From Bacteroidales bacterium UBA5371 (GTDB lineage: Bacteria > Bacteroidota > Bacteroidia > Bacteroidales > P3): 16,883 nucleotides of DNA. The position numbers were made by a program, and so were the translations under genes. The notes beneath the pieces are model-generated. The model did not search any database, was not told the DNA's origin, and saw only the letters and a program-made list of their open reading frames with translations. Below, one piece after another: positions 7,654 through 16,172 of the stretch; position 1 is the first letter of the stretch; each line of letters starts with the position of its first letter. Location: the NCBI GenBank assembly GCA_002407855.1, contig DHPF01000004.1, forward strand, positions 25,716-42,598, written 5' to 3'.

Positions 7654-7944
7654 ATGAACCCTGACCAATTTAAAAAGCATTTAAATGCTGTTCAAATACA
7701 GATTAAAACCTTTGCTAAAAAAGATGCTCCACGCATAGCTGGCAAGGTGGCAATAGACCACTTTAAGGAGAATTTTCAAAACGAAGGTTTTGAGAAAAAG
7801 AAATGGAAAGAAGTTAAACGAAGAAAAAGCAAATACACTAAAGGAGCTAAGAAAATAAGAAAAATCCTTACAGGCGACACAGGCGACCTTGGTCGCTCAA
7901 TAGAAAATGCAAAATATTCTAACAATGTTGTGAATTGCTTTTAA
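7654..7944 (+). pseudogene. Truncated phage virion morphogenesis (Mu gpG-like) gene fused to the CRISPR array
   Basis: The frame starts at ATG 7654 and encodes about 91 phage-type residues before entering the first CRISPR repeat at 7927, where it ends at a TAA (7942-7944) within the repeat. Lys/Arg-rich sequence with AGKVAIDHFKENFQNEGF, KKKWKEVKRR and KILTGDTGDLGRSI is the pattern of the phage virion morphogenesis family (Mu gpG-like, a head-tail completion protein). Complete members are, as I recall, roughly 150-180 residues, so about the C-terminal half is missing. The MuF-like remnant just upstream gives the usual head-module order. GC content is higher than in the flanks around the GGCGACACAGGCGAC segment. 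It is most likely a non-functional remnant left when the prophage was lost. Confidence 0.65.
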
Positions 7945-7957
7945 ATTTGTATTTTTG
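7927..7957 (+). promoter_or_regulatory. Promoter-like element carried by every repeat (first copy shown)
   Basis: Repeat positions 1-4 are GTTG and positions 24-31 are TATTTTTG, separated by 19 bases: a full -7 match and a 3-of-4 -33 match to the Bacteroidota consensus at its best spacing. A second -7-like match, TAAATTTG, lies at positions 16-23. Transcription would begin around repeat position 35-39, a few bases before the spacer, giving short crRNA precursors without 5' processing. The same element recurs 42 times. Confidence 0.6.
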
Positions 7958-8720
7958 CGGTATCTAACAACCTCACCTTCGTTAGCGTTCCCGATAATTG
8001 AGTTGTGAATTGCTTTTAAATTTGTATTTTTGCGGTATCTAACAACATAAGTGATGAAAGGGATTTGTTTTGTTGAGTTGTGAATTGCTTTTAAATTTGT
8101 ATTTTTGCGGTATCTAACAACTACCAAAAATCTATCTACACTTTGTAAATAGTTGTGAATTGCTTTTAAATTTGTATTTTTGCGGTATCTAACAACTCAA
8201 CCCAAAAAATGGGTGAAGCTGTTTCAGTTGTGAATTGCTTTTAAATTTGTATTTTTGCGGTATCTAACAACCAATAATAAACAATGGGTAATTTCTTTTT
8301 TGTTGTGAATTGCTTTTAAATTTGTATTTTTGCGGTATCTAACAACTTAAAGAAAGGGTTTAAAAAACTTATGCAGTTGTGAATTGCTTTTAAATTTGTA
8401 TTTTTGCGGTATCTAACAACGTCTGTCGTCCTTTCTTGCAATGAAATTCAGTTGTGAATTGCTTTTAAATTTGTATTTTTGCGGTATCTAACAACCTATC
8501 ATTGAATTAAATTCTATTTTCTTTCGTTGTGAATTGCTTTTAAATTTGTATTTTTGCGGTATCTAACAACTCTTGCTGTTGGGTTAGGGTTAGATTGTAC
8601 GTTGTGAATTGCTTTTAAATTTGTATTTTTGCGGTATCTAACAACAAGTTGCTAATGCTGCAAAAGTAGTTGAGTGTTGTGAATTGCTTTTAAATTTGTA
8701 TTTTTGCGGTATCTAACAAC

Positions 8721-8900
8721 TTTGTTGTTGCAAATCCAACACACTCGTTCGTTGTGAATTGCTTTTAAATTTGTATTTTTGCGGTATCTAACAACAATGA
8801 AATTATATAAGCCTCTTTAGCCACTGTTGTGAATTGCTTTTAAATTTGTATTTTTGCGGTATCTAACAACTTTGTTGTTGCGAATCCAACGCACTCGTTC
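8721..8900 (+). repeat. Near-duplicate spacers 11 and 13
   Basis: Spacer 11 (8721-8750) and spacer 13 (8871-8900) agree at 28 of 30 bases, differing by A/G at spacer positions 12 and 21. They are separated by an unrelated spacer 12 (8796-8825). The flanking spacers 10, 12 and 14 are all different, so this is not a block duplication. Confidence 0.97.
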
Positions 8901-11024
8901 GTTGTGAATTGCTTTTAAATTTGTATTTTTGCGGTATCTAACAACGTTTTAGAGGATTATAACGGAGATAAGAGAGTTGTGAATTGCTTTTAAATTTGTA
9001 TTTTTGCGGTATCTAACAACTTGTAACCGCATTAAAATTATATCGTATATGTTGTGAATTGCTTTTAAATTTGTATTTTTGCGGTATCTAACAACAATAA
9101 TGTATTTAGTAATGATAGATCATTAGTTGTGAATTGCTTTTAAATTTGTATTTTTGCGGTATCTAACAACATAAAATTAAGTTTTGCCAACATTTAATAC
9201 GTTGTGAATTGCTTTTAAATTTGTATTTTTGCGGTATCTAACAACTGTTTTTAAATGTTACCACTCTGTGAATATGTTGTGAATTGCTTTTAAATTTGTA
9301 TTTTTGCGGTATCTAACAACGTTTTTTATTTTGAAACAAACATTCTTAGAGTTGTGAATTGCTTTTAAATTTGTATTTTTGCGGTATCTAACAACATCCT
9401 TCCAATATATTAATTGATTGAGGATGTTGTGAATTGCTTTTAAATTTGTATTTTTGCGGTATCTAACAACATCTTCCTTAATAACTACTTGCATAAACTC
9501 GTTGTGAATTGCTTTTAAATTTGTATTTTTGCGGTATCTAACAACTAACTCTTGATAACCTACAATGGACAACAAGTTGTGAATTGCTTTTAAATTTGTA
9601 TTTTTGCGGTATCTAACAACTTGAGAGGGAAGGATTAACCAAAAATATTGGTTGTGAATTGCTTTTAAATTTGTATTTTTGCGGTATCTAACAACGAAAT
9701 GGGGGATATGACATATAAAGAGATAGTTGTGAATTGCTTTTAAATTTGTATTTTTGCGGTATCTAACAACTATCAAATGGTTTTTTAGATGCTCTAATGC
9801 GTTGTGAATTGCTTTTAAATTTGTATTTTTGCGGTATCTAACAACCCCATCATCACTACTATAAACAAAGGTTAGTTGTGAATTGCTTTTAAATTTGTAT
9901 TTTTGCGGTATCTAACAACCATATTGGAAGCAACCAAGTCAGATTGAACGTTGTGAATTGCTTTTAAATTTGTATTTTTGCGGTATCTAACAACCCATTC
10001 GACCCGGCAAAGTCAAATAGTCCTGTTGTGAATTGCTTTTAAATTTGTATTTTTGCGGTATCTAACAACAAGGGAACAAGACACCCGATAACAGTTTTAG
10101 TTGTGAATTGCTTTTAAATTTGTATTTTTGCGGTATCTAACAACGAGAAAACAAACGACGTGTATTATCTCCTAGTTGTGAATTGCTTTTAAATTTGTAT
10201 TTTTGCGGTATCTAACAACAAATCAATAAGATTGGTAATAATCAACTTAGTTGTGAATTGCTTTTAAATTTGTATTTTTGCGGTATCTAACAACACTTCA
10301 TCCGTGTTTGCTATATTAGTTGAAGTTGTGAATTGCTTTTAAATTTGTATTTTTGCGGTATCTAACAACCATTGTATTTTTTTATGTATTCATTAAGCAG
10401 TTGTGAATTGCTTTTAAATTTGTATTTTTGCGGTATCTAACAACTTTTATTTTCCAAATAATTACCATCCCCAAGTTGTGAATTGCTTTTAAATTTGTAT
10501 TTTTGCGGTATCTAACAACCTTTTCAATTCTTTTCAATTCTTTTTGAGTGTTGTGAATTGCTTTTAAATTTGTATTTTTGCGGTATCTAACAACAAATCA
10601 GCTAAGCAAATGAACCAAAGGGATGTTGTGAATTGCTTTTAAATTTGTATTTTTGCGGTATCTAACAACTGAAGAAATATTTGTATTTGATACCTATCTG
10701 TTGTGAATTGCTTTTAAATTTGTATTTTTGCGGTATCTAACAACAACTCATAAAAATTTATATCAGGTCTATTAGTTGTGAATTGCTTTTAAATTTGTAT
10801 TTTTGCGGTATCTAACAACTGTTTTTGCTTTTTTGTTTCTGTTTTTAGTGTTGTGAATTGCTTTTAAATTTGTATTTTTGCGGTATCTAACAACTTTTTG
10901 TGTTTTTTGGTGCAAATTAGAATGTTGTGAATTGCTTTTAAATTTGTATTTTTGCGGTATCTAACAACAAGCAGGTTATGAAAGGCAATGTAATTTCTGT
11001 TGTGAATTGCTTTTAAATTTGTAT

Positions 11025-11066
11025 TTTTGCGGTATCTAACAACTGAGGGTACCGCAAAATTTTATT
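11025..11066 (+). terminator. Terminator-like hairpin at the array end, using the last repeat
   Basis: TTTTGCGGTA (11025-11034, within the last repeat) pairs perfectly with TACCGCAAAA (11050-11059, just outside the array). This gives a ten-base-pair stem with a 15-base loop, followed by TTTTATT. It would stop transcripts leaving the array. The outer arm is absent after the other repeats, so only the last one terminates. Confidence 0.7.
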
Positions 11067-11277
11067 AAACAAAGTGTTAAGATAGTGATTAGAAATTGTT
11101 AAATTATTCATTTTTATTTTGCGAGAATGGTAAATGATTAATTAAACAATTCTATTATTTTATCTTTTCATTATAATTATCCATCTTTTCTATTATTAAT
11201 ATTCTGCTTTTAGATTAACTATATCAATATAGCTTATCAAAAAATTACCTTTATGTTTTCTAATTAAATATTTTTTG
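11067..11277. other. AT-rich interval between the array and the activase operon
   Basis: No coding frame or RNA was recognised. The stretch is very AT-rich, with an imperfect inverted repeat (GAAATTGTT near 11091 against AACAATTCT near 11145). It separates the array terminator from the next promoter. Confidence 0.4.
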
Positions 11278-11285
11278 TAACTTTG
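11278..11285 (+). promoter_or_regulatory. -7 promoter element of the activase-TetR operon
   Basis: TAACTTTG matches TAnnTTTG. No good -33 TTTG is seen at the right distance. The predicted start, about 11289-11293, falls inside the palindromic operator immediately downstream, which fits repression by a bound regulator. Confidence 0.65.
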
Positions 11286-11286
11286 C

Positions 11287-11308
11287 AGTCTGACAATAGT
11301 GTCAGACT
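11287..11308 (+). promoter_or_regulatory. Palindromic operator, probable TetR-family binding site
   Basis: Perfect 9-bp half-sites AGTCTGACA (11287-11295) and TGTCAGACT (11300-11308) are separated by ATAG. The palindrome begins one base after the -7 box and covers the predicted transcription start. TGACA/TGTCA-type palindromes are common TetR-family operators, and the second gene of the operon encodes a TetR protein, so autoregulation is the natural inference. The site also argues against the GTG at 11299 as start codon of the next gene. Confidence 0.8.
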
Positions 11309-11325
11309 ATTTTGTAATAGATTGT

Positions 11326-14300
11326 ATGAATTACTATAAGGTTGGTTTAGATGTTGGCTCTACAACGGCTAAAATTGTTGTTATTAATGATATTGGAAAT
11401 ATTGTTTTCTTTAAATACATAAGGCATTGTGCAGATATTTTAAGCACTGTCGTTTCTTTGTTTAATGAGATGAAAGATGCTTTGGGAGAGTGCGAGTTTT
11501 CATTATCAGTAACAGGTTCTGTTGGAATGGGACTTGCAGAAAGATATGGCTTTAATTTTGTTCAAGAAGTTAGTGCTTCGGTTGAATATGTAAAAGCTTA
11601 TCATCCAGAAATTTCAACCATAATTGACATTGGTGGAGAAGACTCTAAGATAGTTTATTTGAAAGATAATGGGAATAGTGATTTGAGAATGAATGGTAAT
11701 TGTGCAGGAGGAACTGGGGCTTTTATTGACCAGATGGCAACTTTATTAGGAGTTTCGGTTGATGAATTAAATGCTTTGGCAGAAAAATCAAATAGGATAC
11801 ACCCAATTGCTTCTCGTTGTGGAGTTTTTTCCAAAACAGATATCCAGAATTTAATTAGCAAGAATGTGGATAGCAAAGAGATTGCAATGTCTGTTTTCCA
11901 TGCTGTTGCAGTTCAAACCATAGTTACTCTTTCTCGTGGTTTTGAAGTAAAGCCTAAAATATTATTCTGCGGAGGTCCTCTCACCTTTATTCCTTCTTTG
12001 AGAAAGGCTTTTGTGAATTATCTAAAAATAAATCCAAAAGACACTCTTACTCCTGAAAAAGCCCATCTTATTCCTGCTATGGGAACTGCTATTTATAAGA
12101 ACGGGATATCTAAATATAGGATTGATGAAGTTTTAGGTATTTTAGCAGATACTTATCAAACAGACTTAAAAACCACCTCTTGTTTAGAGGCTCTTTTCAA
12201 TTCCGAACAAGACTATTTAGAATGGAAAGCAGAAAAAGAAAATCATAGTATTGAAAAAGCTGATATAAAAGATGCTGATTCTGATATATGGGTTGGAATT
12301 GACTCCGGCTCTACCACAACAAAGGTTGTAGCAATTGACAAAGATGAGAGAGTTGTTTTCTCTTTTTATTCTCCTAATGAAGGTAATCCTATTCAAACTG
12401 CAAAAAGAGGTTTAGAGCAATTGATTGCAGAAAACGGAAATAAAACTCTAAAGATAAAAGGTAGTTGTTCTACTGGATATGGCGAAGATTTAATTAAGGC
12501 TGCCTTCAACTTAGATTATGGAATTATTGAAACTATTGGACATTACGCCTCTGCCAAGAAAATATCTCCTAATGTATCATTTGTTTTAGATATTGGGGGG
12601 CAAGATATGAAGGCTATGTTTATAGAGAATGGGGCTTTAAATAGGATGGAAATTAATGAAGCTTGTTCCTCTGGGTGTGGTTCTTTTTTGGAAACGTTTG
12701 CTAAATCACTTGGATATAGTATTTCAGATTTTGCAATTGCAGCTTGCAAGAGTAAATTTCCTTGCGACTTAGGTACACGTTGTACTGTGTTTATGAACTC
12801 TAAAATTAAACAAGTCTTACGCGAAGGAGCATTAATAGAGGATATTGCTGCTGGATTATCCTATTCTGTTGTAAAGAATTGTCTTTACAAGGTTTTAAAG
12901 ATTAAGAATAATAAAGAATTAGGAGATAATATTGTTTTGCAGGGAGGAACAATGAAAAACGATTCTGTTGTTAGAGCCTTTGAATTGCTTACCAACTCTA
13001 ATGTTTATCGCAGTAATATATCCGAACTTATGGGAGCTTATGGTTGTGCTATATATGCCAAAAGTAATTCTCAATCAGAAGGTGTTTTATTGGAAGATTT
13101 AATTTCAACAGCAGATTATTCAACAAAAGAACTTCAATGCAAAGGCTGTGAAAACAATTGTATTATTAATAAATATACTTTTACAAATAAGAATACATTC
13201 TATTCGGGCAACAAATGTGAGAAAATATTTACCAATTCAGGAGAAAAGAAAAAGAAAGGTAAAAATGTATATACCAACAAATACAACTTACTCTTTGAAA
13301 GAGAAGCCTTAGAAAACATAAAACAAGATATTGTAATAGGAATTCCTCGTGCCTTAAATATGTATGAAAACTATCCTTTCTGGCATACTTTATTTGCAAG
13401 TTGTGGCATTAAAACCATACTTTCGGAGCCTTCTACCTTTGCAAATTATGAATTAGGAGTTCATTCTGTTATGAGTGATAATATTTGTTTCCCTGCAAAA
13501 CTTACACATAGTCATATATATAACTTAATAGACCAAAAGGGAGATAGGATATTCTTACCTTATGTTATATTTGAGAAAAATGAGACTAAGAAATCTGTAA
13601 ATACATATAACTGCCCTATTGTTTCGGGTTATTCTGACGTAATTAAGAGTGCTATAAATAATAATATCCCTATTGACTCTCCTACCTTTAATTTTAAAGA
13701 TGATGATTTGCTAAAAAATTGTTGCAGAAAATACTTAAAGACATTATCAATTGATGTAAAAACAATTGATAAGGCAATTATTGATGCAACAAAGGCACAA
13801 GAAGCATATAATAAGGAAATAGAAAACCTAAATAATAAGATTTATAATTCAAATAAAGGCAAAAAGAAACTAACAATTCTTTTAGCTGGAAGACCTTATC
13901 ATACTGACCCTTTAATACAACATAAAATATCAGATATGATTTCGGATATGGGTGTTGATGTTATTTCGGAGGATATCGTAAGAAGTAATAATGAAATAGA
14001 CTTTCAAGAAGCTCATTATGTTTCTCAATGGGCTTACATTAATAGAATTCTAAAAGCAACTCAATGGGTAGCAAAACAAGATAACTATGTGCATTTCGTT
14101 CAAATGACTTCCTTTGGCTGTGGACCTGATGCCTTCCTTTTAGATGAGGTAAGCTCCATATTGAAACGCCATGGCAAAAGCTTAACTATCTTAAAGATTG
14201 ATGACGTTAATAATATTGGCTCATTAAAACTCAGAGTAAGGTCATTAATTGAAAGTATAAACTATCAAAATGACCAAAAGCTTAAACAAGATTCTTTTGT

Positions 14301-15528
14301 TTCAACCCTTACTTTCACAAAGGATGAACGCCATAGAAAGATTATAGCTCCATATTTCACTGATTTTGTTTCGCCATTAATGAACTCTTTCTTTAAATTA
14401 GCTGGTTATAATTTTGAAGTTCTACCAAAAAGCAATATTCTTTCAGCAGAAGAAGGTTTAAAGTATGCCAATAATGAAGTTTGCTATCCTGCAACCTTGA
14501 TAATTGGAGATATTATTAAAGCATTGAAATCTGGCAAATATAATTTAAAAGAAACCGCTGTTGCAATAACTCAGACAGGTGGTCAATGCAGAGCCTCCAA
14601 CTATTTGGCTATGATAAAAAGTGCTATGGTTGAAGCAGGTTTTAAAGAAGTGCCTGTTATATCTGTTGCTTTTGGAAAAAGTATGAGTAATGAACAATCG
14701 GGTTTTAGTATCAATTGGATGAAATATGCTCATATTGCAATTGATTCAATCTTGTTTGGAGATTGTATAGCAAAGTTCTATTATGCTTCAATTGTAAGAG
14801 AAAAAGAAAAAGGCTTAGCAAAAAAACTCAAAAAATATTATTTGAATGAAGCAAATAAATACATTGCAAGAAATGATACAAAAGGAATAAAAAACCTACT
14901 TTTGAAAGCGGCCAAAGAATTTAATACAATAATAAAGGATGACGTTAAACTTCCAAAGATTGGTATAGTTGGAGAAATATTTCTAAAATTCAATTCATTC
15001 TCTCATAAAGATATTCTATCGTGGATTATGAAGCAAAAGATAGAAGTAATACCTCCTATGCTAACTGATTTCTTTATGCAGAGCTTCGTTAATGATAAAA
15101 TTAATATAGAGAAACATCTTAAAGTAAAGTCTATGCCTAATTTTGTAATAGACACTTTATATAAAATAGTTGAGAAAGAAATTACACGCTTCAACAAAGC
15201 AGCCTCATCGTTCAAATACTATACTCCATTTAATAATATATTTGAAGTAGCAGAGCATGGTAAGGAAGTTATCTCTCTTTCTGCACAATTTGGCGAAGGC
15301 TGGTTGCTTCCAGGAGAAGTTGTTGGCTTTGCAAAACAAGGAATAAATAATGTAATAAGCCTTCAACCTTTTGGCTGCATAGCAAATCATATAATTGCAA
15401 AAGGGGTTGAAAAGAAGATTAAAACACTTTACCCTCAATTGAATTTACTATCCTTAGACTTCGATAGCGGAGTTAGCGATGTGAATATAATAAATCGTCT
15501 CCATCTAATGATAGATAATATAAAATAG
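11326..15528 (+). CDS. Acyl-CoA dehydratase activase, BadF/BadG/BcrA/BcrD family, large fused form
   Basis: A 1400-residue cytosolic ATPase. Activases of this family hydrolyse ATP to push an electron into 2-hydroxyacyl-CoA dehydratases or benzoyl-CoA reductases. There are two ASKHA-fold ATPase domains, each with a phosphate-binding motif (GLDVGSTTAK near residue 7; GIDSGSTTTK near 324) and the two cysteines that bind the bridging [4Fe-4S] cluster: Cys126/Cys165 and Cys447/Cys486, both 39 residues apart, the spacing I recall for the Acidaminococcus HgdC cysteines. From about 670 follows a DUF2229-like region (GIPRALNMYENYPFW), then a dehydratase-subunit-like region (LLAGRPYHTDP near 851, EVCYPATLIIGDI, TQTGGQCRASNY near 1082). 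No separate dehydratase is nearby, so the substrate is unknown. An in-frame GTG at 11299 lies inside the operator and at the transcription start, so I take ATG 11326. The tetR gene follows after ten bases. Confidence 0.92.
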   Translation: MNYYKVGLDVGSTTAKIVVINDIGNIVFFKYIRHCADILSTVVSLFNEMKDALGECEFSLSVTGSVGMGLAERYGFNFVQEVSASVEYVKAYHPEISTIIDIGGEDSKIVYLKDNGNSDLRMNGNCAGGTGAFIDQMATLLGVSVDELNALAEKSNRIHPIASRCGVFSKTDIQNLISKNVDSKEIAMSVFHAVAVQTIVTLSRGFEVKPKILFCGGPLTFIPSLRKAFVNYLKINPKDTLTPEKAHLIPAMGTAIYKNGISKYRIDEVLGILADTYQTDLKTTSCLEALFNSEQDYLEWKAEKENHSIEKADIKDADSDIWVGIDSGSTTTKVVAIDKDERVVFSFYSPNEGNPIQTAKRGLEQLIAENGNKTLKIKGSCSTGYGEDLIKAAFNLDYGIIETIGHYASAKKISPNVSFVLDIGGQDMKAMFIENGALNRMEINEACSSGCGSFLETFAKSLGYSISDFAIAACKSKFPCDLGTRCTVFMNSKIKQVLREGALIEDIAAGLSYSVVKNCLYKVLKIKNNKELGDNIVLQGGTMKNDSVVRAFELLTNSNVYRSNISELMGAYGCAIYAKSNSQSEGVLLEDLISTADYSTKELQCKGCENNCIINKYTFTNKNTFYSGNKCEKIFTNSGEKKKKGKNVYTNKYNLLFEREALENIKQDIVIGIPRALNMYENYPFWHTLFASCGIKTILSEPSTFANYELGVHSVMSDNICFPAKLTHSHIYNLIDQKGDRIFLPYVIFEKNETKKSVNTYNCPIVSGYSDVIKSAINNNIPIDSPTFNFKDDDLLKNCCRKYLKTLSIDVKTIDKAIIDATKAQEAYNKEIENLNNKIYNSNKGKKKLTILLAGRPYHTDPLIQHKISDMISDMGVDVISEDIVRSNNEIDFQEAHYVSQWAYINRILKATQWVAKQDNYVHFVQMTSFGCGPDAFLLDEVSSILKRHGKSLTILKIDDVNNIGSLKLRVRSLIESINYQNDQKLKQDSFVSTLTFTKDERHRKIIAPYFTDFVSPLMNSFFKLAGYNFEVLPKSNILSAEEGLKYANNEVCYPATLIIGDIIKALKSGKYNLKETAVAITQTGGQCRASNYLAMIKSAMVEAGFKEVPVISVAFGKSMSNEQSGFSINWMKYAHIAIDSILFGDCIAKFYYASIVREKEKGLAKKLKKYYLNEANKYIARNDTKGIKNLLLKAAKEFNTIIKDDVKLPKIGIVGEIFLKFNSFSHKDILSWIMKQKIEVIPPMLTDFFMQSFVNDKINIEKHLKVKSMPNFVIDTLYKIVEKEITRFNKAASSFKYYTPFNNIFEVAEHGKEVISLSAQFGEGWLLPGEVVGFAKQGINNVISLQPFGCIANHIIAKGVEKKIKTLYPQLNLLSLDFDSGVSDVNIINRLHLMIDNIK

Positions 15529-15538
15529 AAAATGTATT

Positions 15539-16156
15539 ATGGAAAAGACATCACATAACGAGAATACAGAAGCTCATATAATAGAAACAGCCAAAAGACT
15601 CTTCTTAAAAAACGGCTATAAGAATACAAATATGTGTGATATAGCCTTAGAGACAGGGATTAATCGTACAAAACTACACTACTATTTCAACACAAAAGAA
15701 AAGATGTTTAAAGCAGTTTTTAGTGAAATAATAGAATCTTTCTTACCCGAAATACAAGACATACTACATAAAAACGAAGATTTTTTCTTAAAGATAGACA
15801 AAATCATTGAACAATACATAAAACTCCTCTTAAAAAACCCATATCTACCCCTATTTATAATAGGAGAAATAAATAGGGATATAAAACACCTTCTTGATGC
15901 GGCATATAGCGTTGGGCTTCAAGAGTATTTAGATGAAATAAAACAAACCTTAACAGAAGAAATGAAAAAAGGAAATATTAAAACACTCCCTTTACATATT
16001 ATATTTATGTCATTTATTAGCCAATTGATATTCCCTTTCCTTGCAAAAAATATAGTAAACGAGATATTGGTTTGTGAAGATGTACAATCACAAGACATAA
16101 TTCAAGAATGGAAATCTTACCTTTCAATACATGTAAGAACCATTCTCACACCCTAA
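15539..16156 (+). CDS. TetR/AcrR-family transcriptional regulator
   Basis: A 205-residue DNA-binding repressor. The N-terminal helix-turn-helix is at about residues 12-60: AKRLFLKNGYKNTNMCDIALETGINRTKLHYYFNTKEKMF is split across the usual three helices, with the recognition helix around TKLHYYF. The remaining helical C-terminal domain should bind a small-molecule ligand and dimerise; its ligand is not recognisable. It starts ten bases after the activase stop and has no promoter of its own, so it is co-transcribed. It probably represses the operon by binding the palindrome at 11287-11308. Given the activase partner, an acyl-CoA or fatty-acid-type ligand is conceivable, but that is inference only. 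Confidence 0.93.
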   Translation: MEKTSHNENTEAHIIETAKRLFLKNGYKNTNMCDIALETGINRTKLHYYFNTKEKMFKAVFSEIIESFLPEIQDILHKNEDFFLKIDKIIEQYIKLLLKNPYLPLFIIGEINRDIKHLLDAAYSVGLQEYLDEIKQTLTEEMKKGNIKTLPLHIIFMSFISQLIFPFLAKNIVNEILVCEDVQSQDIIQEWKSYLSIHVRTILTP

Positions 16157-16172
16157 TTCTTTTTAATAAGAT

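Larger units (their letters stand above)
7927..11043 (+). CRISPR. Type II-C CRISPR array, 42 repeats and 41 spacers
   Basis: Forty-two copies of a 45-base repeat beginning GTTGTGAATTGC and ending GGTATCTAACAAC. I see no differences between copies, including the first and last. Spacers are 30 bases except spacers 6 (8347-8375), 26 (9846-9874) and 40 (10895-10923), which are 29. Repeat ends form a GTTGT/ACAAC inverted repeat. The orientation, with GTTGTG at the 5' end, is that of other type II repeats and agrees with the tracrRNA anti-repeat pairing with the first 24 bases, so the array is read on the plus strand like the cas genes. Mature guides would be 3' spacer sequence followed by the 5' part of the repeat. 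Spacers 11 and 13 are near duplicates. Each repeat also contains a promoter-like element. Confidence 0.99.

Noticed and set aside
9546..9575. Spacer 22 as a self-targeting spacer against the tandem repeat at 16836-16846
   Set aside because: Only 11 bases (TAACTCTTGAT) agree, which is expected by chance in AT-rich DNA. By eye I found no spacer with a long match to the rest of the window.
9258..9776. Long minus-strand reading frames in the array encoding a repeated VVRYRKNTNLKAIHN peptide (also 7897-8127)
   Set aside because: Repeat plus spacer is 75 bases, exactly 25 codons, so a frame that is open in the repeat stays in phase through many units. The content is just the repeat translated backwards, with random spacer residues between, and there is no start signal.
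10520..10549. Internal duplication TTTTCAATTC in spacer 35
   Set aside because: A short low-complexity repeat within one spacer probably reflects the protospacer; it is too short to carry meaning alone.
11044..11066. TACCGCAAAA after the array as a second tracrRNA anti-repeat
   Set aside because: It complements only repeat positions 27-36, which are not the part paired in the tracrRNA duplex. It has no promoter or following tracrRNA structure, and it forms a better hairpin with the last repeat itself.
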